From contig CANJBL010000004.1 of the NCBI GenBank assembly GCA_947472795.1, forward strand, positions 62,001-126,000: a stretch of DNA of 64,000 bases, given 5' to 3'. Shown here piece by piece: positions 49,074 to 60,207 of this stretch. This DNA comes from Fidelibacterota bacterium (GTDB lineage Bacteria > Pseudomonadota > Alphaproteobacteria > Rhodospirillales > Rhodospirillaceae). The notes below the pieces were generated by a model. That model saw nothing but the letters and a program-made list of their open reading frames with translations, was not told where the DNA came from and ran no database searches. The translations under genes were made by a program, and so were the position numbers. How positions within the stretch are numbered: position 1 is the stretch's first letter; the number at the start of each line of letters is the position of its first letter.

Positions 49074-51055
49074 TGAACGTCCGCTCTCAGCGCCGCAAGC
49101 TGTTCCTGTATCCCGGCGAGGAAGTGAAGCCCGCCGCTTCGCCCAAGCTGCGCCTGCAGGGTGCGACGACACGCGCCGTGGAAACAGGCCGCATGCGCCT
49201 GGTGGTGACAGCCGGCATTTTCGGCGCGGCTTTTGGGTTCATCGGTTTGCGCGTTGTCGATCTGATGGTGTTCCACGACCGCCCGGCCATTACGGCGCAG
49301 CCGCATGGCATTACACGCCCGGCGACAGCCCGCGCCGACATCGTTGACCGCAATGGCATCATTGTCGCGACCAATCTGCCGACCGTGAATCTTTATGCCG
49401 ATACGCACAAAGTGCCGGACGCGAAAGAAGCCGCCACCAAACTCGCGGCGACGCTGCCGGATTTGAAATACGATGATCTGTTAAAGCATCTCTCGTCCGG
49501 CCAGCGCTTTATGTATCTGCGCCGCAACCTGACGCCCGCCGAACAGATGGCCGTGAATCGCCTGGGCATCCCCGGTGTGTCCTTTGAAGACTCGGAAACA
49601 CGCGCTTATCCGCACAGTGCGCTGTTCTCGCACGTGGTGGGCATCACCGACCCGGACAACCATGGCCTTGCCGGCGTCGAGAAGAATTTCGACAACGACC
49701 TGCGCACGAGCCAGCAGCCCATTCAATTGTCGTTGGACGTGCGCGTGCAGCATGCCGTGCGCGAAAGCCTGGCGGAGTCTATCACGCGCTTCCATGCCGA
49801 GAGCGGCAGCGCCGTGGTGATGGATGTGCACAACGGCGAAATCCTGGGCATGGTCTCCCTGCCCGACTACGACCCGAAAGTCATGGGCACGGCCTCGAAG
49901 GACGAGCGCTTCAACCGCTCGACCCTCGGCCTCTATGAAATGGGCTCGACCTTCAAGCTGTTCACTGCCGCCATGGCGCTGGAAGCAGGCACAGCACAGA
50001 TCAACAGCCGCTATGACGCCTCGACGCCCATCAAGATCGGCCGCTTCACCATCGGCGACTATCACGGCCTCAACCGCTGGGAGACTGTGCCGGAGATCCT
50101 GATCCATTCGTCTAACATCGGCGCCGCCAAGATGGCGTTGGAAGCCGGCACGGACATACAGAAAGGTTTCCTAAAGAAGATCGGTTTGCTTTCGCCGCTG
50201 CGCCTTGAAATTCCCGAAGTGGGTTCGCCGCAGTACCCCAGCACCTGGCGCGATGTGAACACCATCACGATTGCTTACGGCCACGGCATCTCGGTGACGC
50301 CGGTGCATGTGGTGACAGCGGTGAGCGCCTTGGTGAACGGCGGTCTGCTCTATGCGCCGACGCTGATCCATCACCCCGTCGGCCAGCGCCCCGAAGGTAA
50401 ACAGGTTCTCTCCGGCAAGACCTCGGAAGCCATGCGCGCCATGATGCGCCTGATCGTGCTCTATGGATCGGGCAAGCAAGCCGATGCAAAAGGCTATCTC
50501 GTCGCCGGCAAAACCGGTTCGGCGGAAAAGACCACCAGCCACGGCGGTTACTCGGAACACTCGCTGCGTACGTCCTTCGTCGCGGCCTTCCCCATCGATG
50601 CACCGCGTTATGTTGTGCTGGTGCTGCTGGACGAACCGCACGGCTCGAAAGAGACGTTTGGTTTCGCCACCGCCGGCTGGAATGCAGCACCCACCGTCGG
50701 CAGCATAGTTTCCAAGATCGGCCCCATGCTGGGCGTATTCCCCGTGGGCCACGAAGACACCTTTGGTCCCCTGCCCGGCCTGATGTCAATCTACGGCCCG
50801 AGCGAGACCCACAACGAATACGGCGGTGGCGGCGGAGCCACGGTCGTGAAGACCAGCGCGCCTGCCCATGTGACGGCAACGCCAGCGGCGCTCGACGAAG
50901 AAGAAACCACCAAGGTCACCGTGACGCGCGCCACGGAATCCTCCACCGACACCATTGGCAGCCTGATCGACGATGTGAACATCCAAGACATCGGCGGCGT
51001 GGCGCCAGGAGGCGCGACGGGGGGCACCACAGGAGGCGGCGGTGCGGCTCAGTGA
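49073..51055 (+). CDS. ftsI: Septal peptidoglycan transpeptidase FtsI (PBP3)
   Basis: A class B penicillin-binding protein of 660 residues that crosslinks septal peptidoglycan together with FtsW. One membrane helix near residue 45-62, a dimerisation domain with RADIVDRNGIIVATNLP, then the transpeptidase domain. Active-site motifs are STFK (nucleophile Ser292), SSN (346-348) and KTGS (480-483). A Gly/Thr-rich tail (GGATGGTTGGGG) ends the protein. TGATG overlap with ftsL; its last 14 bases overlap murE. Confidence 0.95.
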   Translation: MNVRSQRRKLFLYPGEEVKPAASPKLRLQGATTRAVETGRMRLVVTAGIFGAAFGFIGLRVVDLMVFHDRPAITAQPHGITRPATARADIVDRNGIIVATNLPTVNLYADTHKVPDAKEAATKLAATLPDLKYDDLLKHLSSGQRFMYLRRNLTPAEQMAVNRLGIPGVSFEDSETRAYPHSALFSHVVGITDPDNHGLAGVEKNFDNDLRTSQQPIQLSLDVRVQHAVRESLAESITRFHAESGSAVVMDVHNGEILGMVSLPDYDPKVMGTASKDERFNRSTLGLYEMGSTFKLFTAAMALEAGTAQINSRYDASTPIKIGRFTIGDYHGLNRWETVPEILIHSSNIGAAKMALEAGTDIQKGFLKKIGLLSPLRLEIPEVGSPQYPSTWRDVNTITIAYGHGISVTPVHVVTAVSALVNGGLLYAPTLIHHPVGQRPEGKQVLSGKTSEAMRAMMRLIVLYGSGKQADAKGYLVAGKTGSAEKTTSHGGYSEHSLRTSFVAAFPIDAPRYVVLVLLDEPHGSKETFGFATAGWNAAPTVGSIVSKIGPMLGVFPVGHEDTFGPLPGLMSIYGPSETHNEYGGGGGATVVKTSAPAHVTATPAALDEEETTKVTVTRATESSTDTIGSLIDDVNIQDIGGVAPGGATGGTTGGGGAAQ

Positions 51056-52514
51056 ACTCCTTGAGGAACAGGGCATGGATCAGCGGGCGCTGAAGGATCT
51101 GGACATCACGGGGTTGACGGCCGACAGCCGCGCCGTGAAGCCCGGCTATCTGTTCGCTGCTCTGCCCGGCGCGAAGCAGGATGGCCGCGCCTACATCCGT
51201 GAAGCCGTGAAGCGCGGCGCCACCGCTGTGCTCGCACCGCCCGGAACGGACCTCGCCGCCGAGGCGGAAGCGAAGACTTATCCCGAAGGCGTGCGCCTGA
51301 TCACCGACAGCAATCCGCGCCGGCGCTTTGCGCTGATGGCCGCGCGCTTCTTCGGCGCTCAGCCCGAAGTTGTCGCCGCTGTGACCGGCACGAATGGCAA
51401 GACGTCCGTTGCGCATTTCGCCCAACAGCTGATGGCCGCCACAGGCTTCAAAGCGGGCTACATGGGCACCTTGGGCGCTTTCGGCCCTGGCGTGCATATC
51501 GACGGCAGCCTCACCACGCCGGAACCGGCCAAGTTGCACACCATTCTCGCCGACATGGCCAAGCACGGCGTCACGCACCTCGCCATGGAAGCGTCCAGCC
51601 ATGGCTTGCATCAGTTCCGCATCGACGGCGTGAAGGTGGCCATTGCCGGCTTCACCAACATGACCCGCGATCATCTGGATTATCACGGCTCCATGGCGGC
51701 TTATCTCGCTGCCAAGCTGCGCCTGTTCTCGGACGTTCTGATGAGGGGCGGCATCGCGGTGTTGAATGCCGACAGTTCCGAATATCCCGCTTTTGAGACC
51801 GCCTGCACCCTGCGCGGCCACCGCGTGCTGAGTTACGGCAAAGCAGGCACTGCTTTACAGCTTGTGAACACGACCATCGATGGCGCGAGCCAGGTGCTCG
51901 ATCTCGTGGTGCTGGAGAAGTCCTATCGTGTGCGTCTGCCACTGGCAGGTGCTTTTCAGGTGAGCAACGCGCTGTGCGCGCTGGGCTTCGCTTTGGCCGG
52001 TGGCGCCGCGCCCGCGGCCGCCGTCGCGGCCTTGGAGCATCTGCACGGCGTGCCCGGACGACTTGAGCGCGCCGGCATGCGCGGGTCTGCGCCGATCTAT
52101 GTCGATTACGCGCATACCTCCGACGCGCTGGAGACTGTTTTGAACGCCCTGCGCCCCCATGCGAGCGGCAAGCTTAGCGTTGTGTTCGGATGCGGCGGCG
52201 ACCGCGATCGCGGCAAGCGCCGCCTGATGGGCGAAGTGGCACATCGCCTCGCCGATATGGTGTACGTGACGGACGACAATCCACGCTCGGAAAACCCCGC
52301 CGCTATCCGCGCCGAAGTGATGCAGGGCTCGCCCGGCGCCGTTGAGATTGGCGACCGCGCCGAAGCCATCAAGACGGCCATTTCAAAATTGAAAGACGGT
52401 GATGTGCTTTTGGTCGCCGGCAAAGGTCATGAGACCGGTCAGATTATCGGCAGCACCGTCATTCCCTTCAACGACGCCGATGTCGTGCGTCAGATGTTGA
52501 AGGAAATTCCATGA
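51042..52514 (+). CDS. murE: UDP-MurNAc-tripeptide synthetase (meso-DAP adding)
   Basis: Adds meso-diaminopimelate to UDP-MurNAc-L-Ala-D-Glu; 490 residues in three Mur-ligase domains. The uridine domain starts ITGLTADSRAVKPGYLFAAL; the ATP loop is VTGTNGKTSVAHF; the C-terminal DNPRSENPAAI is the signature that selects meso-DAP over lysine. The GTG start at 51042 lies inside the end of ftsI (14-base overlap). The end overlaps murF by four bases. Confidence 0.95.
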   Translation: MRLSELLEEQGMDQRALKDLDITGLTADSRAVKPGYLFAALPGAKQDGRAYIREAVKRGATAVLAPPGTDLAAEAEAKTYPEGVRLITDSNPRRRFALMAARFFGAQPEVVAAVTGTNGKTSVAHFAQQLMAATGFKAGYMGTLGAFGPGVHIDGSLTTPEPAKLHTILADMAKHGVTHLAMEASSHGLHQFRIDGVKVAIAGFTNMTRDHLDYHGSMAAYLAAKLRLFSDVLMRGGIAVLNADSSEYPAFETACTLRGHRVLSYGKAGTALQLVNTTIDGASQVLDLVVLEKSYRVRLPLAGAFQVSNALCALGFALAGGAAPAAAVAALEHLHGVPGRLERAGMRGSAPIYVDYAHTSDALETVLNALRPHASGKLSVVFGCGGDRDRGKRRLMGEVAHRLADMVYVTDDNPRSENPAAIRAEVMQGSPGAVEIGDRAEAIKTAISKLKDGDVLLVAGKGHETGQIIGSTVIPFNDADVVRQMLKEIP

Positions 52515-53953
52515 GTGCGCTTTGGCAAGCTGCAGAGGTCGTGAAAGCCACCAACGGAACGTGTAAGGGCACGTGGACGGCTTCTGGCATTTCCATCGAC
52601 AGCCGCAGCGTGAAACAAGGCGATCTGTTCATCGCACTGAAGGGACCGAACTTCGACGGCCACGCCTTCGCCCTAACCGCCCTGAAAAACGGTGCCGCTG
52701 CTGTCGTCGTGCATGACCCGGTTCAGGATTCCGCCGATTACCACGATAGATTGATAATGGTTAAGGATACGTTTGCGGCGCTGCAGAATCTTGCGGTCGC
52801 CTCCCGCGCGCGCACAAAAGCCAAGGTGATCGCCGTCACCGGCAGTGTCGGTAAGACCGGCACCAAAGAAGCCTTGAAGCTTGGCCTCTCGGGTTTGGGA
52901 AAGACTCACGCCACCGAAGGCAATCTCAACAATCACTGGGGCGTGCCGCTGTCGCTGGCGCGCATGCCTGCCGATACCGAGTTCGGCGTCTTTGAACTCG
53001 GCATGAATCACGCCGGTGAAATCGCGCCGTTATCGCGCATGGTGCGTCCGCACGCGGCTGTCATCACCACCGTCGAAGCCGCGCACCTCGAGTTCTTCAA
53101 CTCGGTGATGGAGATCGCCGACGAGAAAGCCGCCATCATGGCGGGCTTGGAGCCGGATGGGTCCGCCATCCTGCCGCGCGACAATGCGCACTACACGCGC
53201 TTGCTCGCCGCCGCCAAGACTTATAACTGCAGGAACATCGTAAGCTTCGGCACCAGCGGCGATGCCGTGGCCCGCCTCGTCTCTTGGTCGCTGACGCCGG
53301 ATGGCACGCAAGTGGCCGCCGAATTTGATGGTGAGCGCATCACCTACGATATGATTGTCAGCGGGCGGCACTGGGCGCTGAACAGTGTGGCTGCCATTGC
53401 TGCGGTGAGAGCCATTGGCGCGGATTTCCATCGGGCTGCCGGCATGCTTTCGAAACTGGCAGCACCCGAAGGGCGCGGCGCCCGCCGCCGCGTGCCGATG
53501 AACGGCAGATCCATTCTTGTCATCGATGAAAGCTACAACGCGAGCCCCGCTGCTGTGCGCGTGCTGGCCGAGACCATGGCGCAGATGCACCAGCCCGTGG
53601 GCGGCCCGCTTGATCGCGAAGCGGGCGGACGGCTGATCATGGCGTTGGGCGACATGCTGGAGTTGGGCACGAGTGCCGCACAGTTGCACGCCGGCCTTGC
53701 CCCCAGCCTGAAAGCCAACAAGATCGATCTGGTCTTCACAGCGGGCGCGCTGATGGAAAACCTGAACAAGGCCTTGCCCGCCGACATGCGCGGCGGCCAT
53801 GCCAAAGACTCCAAGGCGCTTATCCCCATCATCACGGCGGCGGTGAAAGCCGGCGACGTCATCGCCGTCAAAGGCTCACACAGCAGCCACATGGAAGTGA
53901 TTGTCGCGGCGTTGCAGTCGCTCGGCACGGCTCCCTCGGGCAAAGGTCAGTAG
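52511..53953 (+). CDS. murF: UDP-MurNAc-tripeptide:D-Ala-D-Ala ligase
   Basis: Last cytosolic ligation in precursor synthesis, 480 residues. The N-terminal domain has [18 protein letters not shown]; the ATP loop is [14 protein letters not shown], and the adjoining [16 protein letters not shown] is the MurF fingerprint; [13 protein letters not shown] follows in the C-terminal domain. ATGA overlap with murE; mraY starts 13 bases after its stop. Confidence 0.95.
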   Translation: MSALWQAAEVVKATNGTCKGTWTASGISIDSRSVKQGDLFIALKGPNFDGHAFALTALKNGAAAVVVHDPVQDSADYHDRLIMVKDTFAALQNLAVASRARTKAKVIAVTGSVGKTGTKEALKLGLSGLGKTHATEGNLNNHWGVPLSLARMPADTEFGVFELGMNHAGEIAPLSRMVRPHAAVITTVEAAHLEFFNSVMEIADEKAAIMAGLEPDGSAILPRDNAHYTRLLAAAKTYNCRNIVSFGTSGDAVARLVSWSLTPDGTQVAAEFDGERITYDMIVSGRHWALNSVAAIAAVRAIGADFHRAAGMLSKLAAPEGRGARRRVPMNGRSILVIDESYNASPAAVRVLAETMAQMHQPVGGPLDREAGGRLIMALGDMLELGTSAAQLHAGLAPSLKANKIDLVFTAGALMENLNKALPADMRGGHAKDSKALIPIITAAVKAGDVIAVKGSHSSHMEVIVAALQSLGTAPSGKGQ

Positions 53954-53966
53954 AAGGCGAACACAG

Positions 53967-55049
53967 ATGCTCTATTTCCTGTCCGAATTCTCGACCGACA
54001 TCAATATCCTGAACGTCTTCAGGTATCTGACGTTCCGTACCGGCGGCGCAGTGGTGACCGCGCTGCTGGTCGCCTTCGTTTTCGGGCCCGGCATCATCCG
54101 CTGGCTGAAATCCAAACAGGGCTATGGCCAACCTATCCGCAGCGACGGCCCCAAAACCCATCTCGTCAAACAAGGCACGCCTACCATGGGCGGCGTGATG
54201 ATGCTGCTGGGCATCGGCATCGCTACGCTGCTGTGGGCCGATCTTTCGAACCACTACGTCTGGATCGCGCTGTTCGTGACCATGAGCTACGGCTTCATCG
54301 GCTTCGTCGATGACTATATGAAAGTCACCAAGCGCTCCGTCGGCGGCCTCAAAGGCAAGATGAAGCTGGTGGCCGAGATCGCCGTTGCCGGCATCGCCAC
54401 CTACTGGATCAGCCGCGTGAGCGTACCGGGGCTGGCTGGTCACCTGGCCATACCCTTCTTCAAGGAAGTGTTGCTGAACCTGGGCATCTTCTATGTGCCC
54501 TTCGGCATCTTCGTGATGGTGGGCGCGGCCAACTCCGTCAACCTGACGGACGGCTTGGATGGCCTGGCCATCGTGCCGGTGATGATCGCCGCAGGCGTGT
54601 TCGTCATCATCGCCTACCTCATCGGCAACACCGTGTTCGCTAACTATCTGCAAGTGAACTACGTGCTCGGTGCCGGCGAGTTGGCCGTTTTCTGCGGCGC
54701 CATCGTCGGTGCCGGTCTTGGCTTCCTGTGGTTTAACGCCCCGCCCGCCATGGTGTTCATGGGCGACACGGGCTCGCTGGCTATGGGCGGCGCACTTGGT
54801 TCCGTCGCCGTCGTCACCAAACACGAGATCGTGCTCGCCATCGTCGGCGGGTTGTTCGTGCTGGAGACTATTTCGGTCATCGTGCAGGTGGCGTCTTACA
54901 AGCTCACCGGCAAGCGCGTCTTCCGCATGGCGCCGCTGCATCACCACTACGAAGAAAAAGGCTGGGCGGAATCCACCGTGGTCATCCGCTTCTGGATCAT
55001 CGCCTTCATCCTGGCGGTGGCCGGCCTTGCGACATTGAAGTTGAGGTAG
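53967..55049 (+). CDS. mraY: Phospho-MurNAc-pentapeptide translocase
   Basis: Polytopic membrane enzyme that makes lipid I on undecaprenyl phosphate; 360 residues, same length as E. coli MraY, about ten membrane helices. Catalytic and conserved stretches are [18 protein letters not shown] (Asp-Asp), [11 protein letters not shown] and [16 protein letters not shown], then [11 protein letters not shown] with the His cluster. ATG at 53967; the open frame upstream is inside murF. Confidence 0.96.
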   Translation: MLYFLSEFSTDINILNVFRYLTFRTGGAVVTALLVAFVFGPGIIRWLKSKQGYGQPIRSDGPKTHLVKQGTPTMGGVMMLLGIGIATLLWADLSNHYVWIALFVTMSYGFIGFVDDYMKVTKRSVGGLKGKMKLVAEIAVAGIATYWISRVSVPGLAGHLAIPFFKEVLLNLGIFYVPFGIFVMVGAANSVNLTDGLDGLAIVPVMIAAGVFVIIAYLIGNTVFANYLQVNYVLGAGELAVFCGAIVGAGLGFLWFNAPPAMVFMGDTGSLAMGGALGSVAVVTKHEIVLAIVGGLFVLETISVIVQVASYKLTGKRVFRMAPLHHHYEEKGWAESTVVIRFWIIAFILAVAGLATLKLR

Positions 55050-55056
55050 TTCGAGT

Positions 55057-56454
55057 ATGGTTCCGACACCACACTACGCCGGCAAACGCGTTGTCGTCAT
55101 GGGCCTGGGGAAATCCGGCCTGTCGGCGGCGGCGTCTCTGCGCGCGGGCGGTGCCAAGATCGAGGTGTGGGACGACAAGAAGGCCTCGCTGGATGAAGCC
55201 ACCGCAAAGGGCTTTCCGGCTTTCAACGACAATCTAGCGGACGTGGCGGCTGTGATCTGGAGCCCAGGCGTGCCGCACGGCTTCCCGCGCGTGCATCCGC
55301 TGGCCGCCAAGGCGCGCGCCGCGCATGTGCCGCTGGTCTGCGACGTGGATCTGTTGCTGGAAGCGCAACCCGCGGCAACCGTTGTCGCCATCACCGGCAC
55401 CAACGGCAAATCGACCACCACATCCTTGACCGCGCATCTGTTTCAGCAAGCCGGACGCAAGACCGCCGTGGGCGGCAACCTTGGTATCCCGGCGCTCGAT
55501 CTTGAACCACTGGCTAAAGACGGCACTTATGTGCTGGAGCTGTCGTCCTATCAGCTGGAATTGGTGCCGCATCTGGCTGCCGATACGGCTGTGCTGTTGA
55601 ACATCACGCCGGACCATCTCGACCGTCACGGCGGCATGGACGGTTATATCGCGGCCAAGAAGCGTGTCTTTGTCGGCCAGCGCGGCCACCGCGCGGCCAT
55701 CATTGGCATCGATGATGAACATTGCGCGGCCATTTGCGAAGCGTTGCGCAAAGACGGAACGCACCGTGTCATTCCTATTTCTGTAAAGCAGGCCGTGTCC
55801 GGCGGTGTTTATGTGACGGACGGTGTGCTGATCGACGCCACCGCGGGCGCACCGCGGACCATTCTGGACCTGCGCACGGTCGCGCGCCTGCCCGGCGCGC
55901 ATAACTGGCAGAACGCAGCAGCAGCAGCAGCAGCCGCGCTGTCGCAGGGCCTTTCCATCGACGCCATTGCCGCCGGCCTGAAAACGTTCCCCGGTTTGAA
56001 GCACCGCCAGGAACTGGTCGCCGTCGTGAACAACGCTGCCTTCGTCAACGACAGCAAAGCCACCAACGCCGACGCCACCGAGAAAGCGCTGGTTTGCTAC
56101 GACAACATTTATTGGATCGCCGGCGGCTTGCCCAAGGAAGGCGGCATCGCGCCGCTCGCGCCGCTGTTCGGACGTGTGCGCCATGCCTTCCTGATCGGCC
56201 AAGCTGCCAGCGATTTCGCCAGCGTGCTCAAAGGCAAAGTGCCTCTCTCTCTGTTTGAAAGCCTGGAAGCTGCCGTTGCCGCAGCCGGCAATATGGCGCT
56301 GGCCGAGAAACTGCCGCAAGCGACGGTCTTGCTGTCGCCCGCTTGCGCCTCCTTCGACATGTTCAAGAGCTTCGAGCATCGCGGCGACGTCTTCCGCGAC
56401 ACGGTCTTGAAACTCTGGCCCCAAACCGCGCCCCAAAACATGAGAGCCTCATGA
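55057..56454 (+). CDS. murD: UDP-MurNAc-L-alanine:D-glutamate ligase
   Basis: 465-residue Mur ligase. The N-terminal Rossmann part has VVVMGLGKSGLSAAASL; the ATP loop is ITGTNGKSTTTSLTAHL; FVNDSKATNADAT is the typical C-terminal substrate loop. A run of GCA/GCC codons at 55914-55935 encodes eight alanines after HNWQN; this is normal Ala-rich murD sequence, not a separate element. It overlaps ftsW (ATGA). Confidence 0.95.
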   Translation: MVPTPHYAGKRVVVMGLGKSGLSAAASLRAGGAKIEVWDDKKASLDEATAKGFPAFNDNLADVAAVIWSPGVPHGFPRVHPLAAKARAAHVPLVCDVDLLLEAQPAATVVAITGTNGKSTTTSLTAHLFQQAGRKTAVGGNLGIPALDLEPLAKDGTYVLELSSYQLELVPHLAADTAVLLNITPDHLDRHGGMDGYIAAKKRVFVGQRGHRAAIIGIDDEHCAAICEALRKDGTHRVIPISVKQAVSGGVYVTDGVLIDATAGAPRTILDLRTVARLPGAHNWQNAAAAAAAALSQGLSIDAIAAGLKTFPGLKHRQELVAVVNNAAFVNDSKATNADATEKALVCYDNIYWIAGGLPKEGGIAPLAPLFGRVRHAFLIGQAASDFASVLKGKVPLSLFESLEAAVAAAGNMALAEKLPQATVLLSPACASFDMFKSFEHRGDVFRDTVLKLWPQTAPQNMRAS

Positions 56455-57587
56455 CCGCAAGAACAATCACACGCACCGATGTGAGCACCGTGGGCCGCTG
56501 GTGGTGGACCGTGGACAAGTGGATGTTGACCGCGACCATCCTGCTCGTGGGCATCGGCATTTTCCTGAACCTCGCTGCCGGTCCGCCGGCGGCGGGGCGC
56601 ATCGGCGCGGACGCTTTCCACTTCGTGCGCAAACAAATGGCCTTCCTGCCCATCGCGCTGGCGGTAATGTTCGCCATCTCTCTGGCTGCACCTTTGCAGA
56701 TCCGCCGCTTCGCCGCCGTGGGTTTCGCGGTCTCGTTCTTCCTTGTGCTCATGACGTTGCTGATGGGTTCGGACGTCAACGGCGCCAAGCGATGGCTGAA
56801 CATCGGACCCATCGCGCTGGGCCAACCTTCGGAATTCGTGAAGCCCTTCTTCGCCGTGGTTTCAGCCTGGATGTTCTCGGAACACAAACTGCGCGAAGAG
56901 TTTCCCGGCAACTATATCGCCCTCGGCATGCTGCTGTGCGTGATGGCTTGCCTCTTGAGCCAGCCGGACGTCGGCATGACACTCGTCGTGACCACGGTGT
57001 GGTGCGCGCAGTTCTTCATCGCCGGCTTGCCAATTATCTACGTCATCCTCATTGCCTGCATCGGCCTTGCCGGCATCGTCGGCGCCTACTTTGTGTTCCC
57101 GCACGTGGCCAGCCGCGTGGACCGCTTCCTTGATCCGGCCAGTGGCGATTCGTACCAGGTAACCCAGGCCCTGCGCGCCTTTGAGCAGGGCGGCCTTTTC
57201 GGGCGCGGCCCCGGTGAAGGCCGCGTGAAAGAAGCCCTGCCCGACGCACACACCGATTTCATCTTCGCCGTCGCCGGTGAAGAGTTCGGCGTTCTCTTGT
57301 GCCTGCTGATCGTGGCGCTGTTTGCCTTCATCGTGATCCGCTCGCTGACCAAGATGACGCGCGAGGAAAATCTCTTCGTGCTGCTGGCTGTCGGCGGTTT
57401 GGCTGTTCAGTTCGGCCTGCAAGCCATGATCAACATGGCGTCTAGCCTGCACATGATGCCCACCAAGGGCATGACCTTGCCCTTCATCTCCTACGGCGGG
57501 TCGTCACTGGTTGCCTTGGGTGTGGGTATGGGCATGCTGCTGGCGCTGACACGCCGACGCCGAGACACGGAGGGGCGCACGCAATGA
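56451..57587 (+). CDS. ftsW: Septal peptidoglycan polymerase FtsW
   Basis: SEDS-family glycosyltransferase of 378 residues with about ten membrane helices, working with FtsI. Conserved parts include GAKRWLNIGPIALGQPSEFVK (in pieces GAKRWLNIG and QPSEFVK), LSQPDVGMTLV, GPGEGRVKEALPDAHTDF (with the catalytic-loop Asp) and LPFISYGGSSL. ATG at 56451 overlaps the murD stop; the frame upstream lies in murD. Confidence 0.95.
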   Translation: MTARTITRTDVSTVGRWWWTVDKWMLTATILLVGIGIFLNLAAGPPAAGRIGADAFHFVRKQMAFLPIALAVMFAISLAAPLQIRRFAAVGFAVSFFLVLMTLLMGSDVNGAKRWLNIGPIALGQPSEFVKPFFAVVSAWMFSEHKLREEFPGNYIALGMLLCVMACLLSQPDVGMTLVVTTVWCAQFFIAGLPIIYVILIACIGLAGIVGAYFVFPHVASRVDRFLDPASGDSYQVTQALRAFEQGGLFGRGPGEGRVKEALPDAHTDFIFAVAGEEFGVLLCLLIVALFAFIVIRSLTKMTREENLFVLLAVGGLAVQFGLQAMINMASSLHMMPTKGMTLPFISYGGSSLVALGVGMGMLLALTRRRRDTEGRTQ

Positions 57588-58762
57588 TCGCCCCACGTCA
57601 TACAGGACACCTGATCGTTCTGGCGGCCGGCGGTACCGGCGGGCACGTATTCCCCGCTGAAGCGCTGGCGCAAGAGCTGCTCGCGCAAGGTCACCGGCTT
57701 GCTCTGATCACCGATGCGCGCGGCACGGGTTACACCGGCACACTCGGCCTCATCGACACACACCACATCAGCGGCCAGGGTTTGACGGGGCGCGGCGTCG
57801 TTGGAATCGCGAAAGGCGTCATCACGCTCGGCATCGGCTTGCTGCAAGCGCGTAAGCTGCTGAGCGAGATCAAACCCGCAGCGGTGGTCGGCTTTGGCGG
57901 TTACGCTTCCGCACCGACCGTGCTGGCGGCCACACAGCTTGGCATTCCGGCGATCGTACATGAGCAGAACGCCATCCTGGGCCGCGCCAACCGTCTGCTG
58001 GCGCGCCGCGTGAACTGCGTATGTCTCTCCATCGATCTCGCGCGGCCTGCGCCAGCGGGTGCGGTTATCGTGCGCACGGGAATGCCTGTGCGTTCTGGTG
58101 TCGCGGCTCTGCGCGGCGCGCCCTATGCCGTGCCGACCACCGATGGTCCCTTCCGGCTTTTGATCCTAGGCGGCAGCCAGGGTGCTCGCGTATTCAGCGA
58201 TGTGGTTCCCGCCGCCGTAAAGCTGCTGCCGGATGCTTTGCGCAAGCGTTTGGAAATCTCGCAACAGTGCCGCCCTGAAGAGATGGAGCGCACGCAGGAC
58301 GCCTATCACGATTCCGGTGCGCACGTGCAGCTGCGCCACTTTTTCGACAACGTGCCGGAGCTTCTGGCGCATGCCCATCTGCTCGTCGCGCGTTCGGGCG
58401 CATCCACCGTCGCGGAAGCCACGGTCATTGGCCGTCCGAGCCTGCTGGTGCCATATCCTTTTGCCGCCGACGACCACCAGAGCGCCAATGCCGATGCCTT
58501 GGCGCATGCGGGCGGTGCCTGGGTCCTGCGCCAGCCACACTTCACACCGGATGCGCTCGCGCGGCTGTTGACGCAATTCGCGAGCACACCCACGAGCCTC
58601 GGCGATGCCGCAACAGCGGCAATGACTTTTGCTGTGCCCGATGCCGCTCAACGTCTCGCCGATGTCGTCACAGGATTGATCCGTGGCGAAAACGGCGCTC
58701 GCGCCCCGGCGCGCACGTCCGGGCCCATTTCCACCCACACCATGAAACGGGGAATCGTCTGA
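57584..58762 (+). CDS. murG: Lipid II synthase (GlcNAc transferase)
   Basis: GT-B fold glycosyltransferase, 392 residues, that adds GlcNAc to lipid I at the inner membrane surface. G-loops are [16 protein letters not shown] at the N-terminus and [13 protein letters not shown]; the donor site has [15 protein letters not shown] and [25 protein letters not shown] lies near the end. The C-terminal 25 residues form an extra Arg/Thr-rich tail. ATGA overlap with ftsW, TGATG with murC. Confidence 0.95.
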   Translation: MIAPRHTGHLIVLAAGGTGGHVFPAEALAQELLAQGHRLALITDARGTGYTGTLGLIDTHHISGQGLTGRGVVGIAKGVITLGIGLLQARKLLSEIKPAAVVGFGGYASAPTVLAATQLGIPAIVHEQNAILGRANRLLARRVNCVCLSIDLARPAPAGAVIVRTGMPVRSGVAALRGAPYAVPTTDGPFRLLILGGSQGARVFSDVVPAAVKLLPDALRKRLEISQQCRPEEMERTQDAYHDSGAHVQLRHFFDNVPELLAHAHLLVARSGASTVAEATVIGRPSLLVPYPFAADDHQSANADALAHAGGAWVLRQPHFTPDALARLLTQFASTPTSLGDAATAAMTFAVPDAAQRLADVVTGLIRGENGARAPARTSGPISTHTMKRGIV

Positions 58763-60207
58763 TGCAGTCCATGCCGCTCGACATCGGCATCATCCACTTC
58801 GTCGGCATCGGCGGGATCGGCATGTCCGGTATCGCCGAGGTGATGCATAACCTCGGCTATCAGGTGCAGGGCAGCGATATCGCCCAGAACGCCAATGTGG
58901 ATCGTTTGCGCGGCCTCGGCATGCGCATCGAGGTGGGCCATCGTAGCGAGAACCTGGGTGATGCGCGCGTCATCGTCACATCTTCCGCCGTGAAGCCCGA
59001 TAACCCGGAAGTGGTGGCGGCCCGCAAGGGCATGCTGCCCATCGTGCGCCGCGCAGAGATGCTAGCGGAGTTGATGCGGCTGAAATGGTCCGTGGCCATC
59101 GGCGGCACACACGGCAAGACAACGACGACCTCGCTGATCGCGAGCGTTTTGGACGCCGGCAGCCTCGACCCCACCGTCATCAACGGCGGCATCATCAATG
59201 CTTACGGCACGAATGCGCGCCTGGGCGCCGGCGACTGGATGGTGGTGGAGGCCGATGAGTCCGACGGCACCTTCACGCGCCTGCCCGCAACCATCGCCGT
59301 GGTGACGAACATCGATCCCGAGCACATGGATTTCTACGGCGACTTCTCGAAGGTGAAAGCCGCCTTCCGCACGTTTGTGGAATCAATCCCCTTCTACGGC
59401 TTCGCTGCCATGTGCATCGACCACCCCGAAGTGCAATCGCTGCTGCCGCACCTCACCGACCGCAAGATCATCACCTACGGCTTGTCGCCCGCCGCCATGG
59501 TGCGCGGCATGAACGTGGTGCTGGATATGAACGGCGTGCGGTTCGACGCCGCCATTGCCGACCGCGTCACCGGTGGTGCCCGCGTGATCGAGGGCTTGCA
59601 CCTTTCCATGTATGGCCAGCACAACGTGCTGAACGCTTTGGCGACCGTGAGTGTCGCCGCTGAGATGGGCCTCTCGGATGATGTGATCCGCGACGGCCTC
59701 GCCCGCTTCAAGGGCGTGAAGCGCCGCTTCACCAAAGTGGGCGAAGTGGACGGCATTACCATCATCGACGACTACGGCCATCATCCGGTCGAAATTGCCG
59801 CCGTATTGAAGGCCGCGCGTACCGCCACGCAAGGGCGCGTGATCGCCGTCATGCAACCGCACCGCTACACCCGCCTTCAATCGCTGTTCGCGGAGTTCTG
59901 CCAGTGCTTCAACGACGCCGACCATGTGATCGTGGCCGACGTTTATCCGGCGGGCGAAGCGCCCATCACCGGCGTGGACCGTGACGCTCTCATCAACGGC
60001 CTGCACGCTTCTGGCCATCCGGCCGTGACCGCGCTGATGTCGCCAAAGCACCTGGCGGCCGTCATCGATGATATCGCCAAGCCCGGAGATATCGTGGTGT
60101 GCCTGGGTGCCGGCAACATCACGGCCTGGGCCCATGCTCTGCCGGCCGATCTCGGCGCGATCCGCAAAGTCCCAACAAATAATCCCACTGGTGGAAAGCG
60201 CGCATGA
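58762..60207 (+). CDS. murC: UDP-MurNAc:L-alanine ligase
   Basis: 481-residue Mur ligase that starts the stem peptide. [20 protein letters not shown] is the N-terminal UDP-binding signature; the ATP loop is [24 protein letters not shown] and [14 protein letters not shown] are conserved catalytic/C-terminal segments. Order murG-murC-murB-ddl is the common alphaproteobacterial one. ATGA overlap with murB. Confidence 0.96.
   Translation: MQSMPLDIGIIHFVGIGGIGMSGIAEVMHNLGYQVQGSDIAQNANVDRLRGLGMRIEVGHRSENLGDARVIVTSSAVKPDNPEVVAARKGMLPIVRRAEMLAELMRLKWSVAIGGTHGKTTTTSLIASVLDAGSLDPTVINGGIINAYGTNARLGAGDWMVVEADESDGTFTRLPATIAVVTNIDPEHMDFYGDFSKVKAAFRTFVESIPFYGFAAMCIDHPEVQSLLPHLTDRKIITYGLSPAAMVRGMNVVLDMNGVRFDAAIADRVTGGARVIEGLHLSMYGQHNVLNALATVSVAAEMGLSDDVIRDGLARFKGVKRRFTKVGEVDGITIIDDYGHHPVEIAAVLKAARTATQGRVIAVMQPHRYTRLQSLFAEFCQCFNDADHVIVADVYPAGEAPITGVDRDALINGLHASGHPAVTALMSPKHLAAVIDDIAKPGDIVVCLGAGNITAWAHALPADLGAIRKVPTNNPTGGKRA

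Noticed and set aside
55914-55935. GCAGCAGCA-type run in murD, possible unstable trinucleotide repeat
   Set aside because: It encodes part of the Ala-rich helix normal for MurD at this place, and it breaks into GCC codons; a slip would remove only whole alanines.
55234-56436. 400-codon minus-strand frame opposite murD
   Set aside because: Antisense shadow; murD is complete and conserved.
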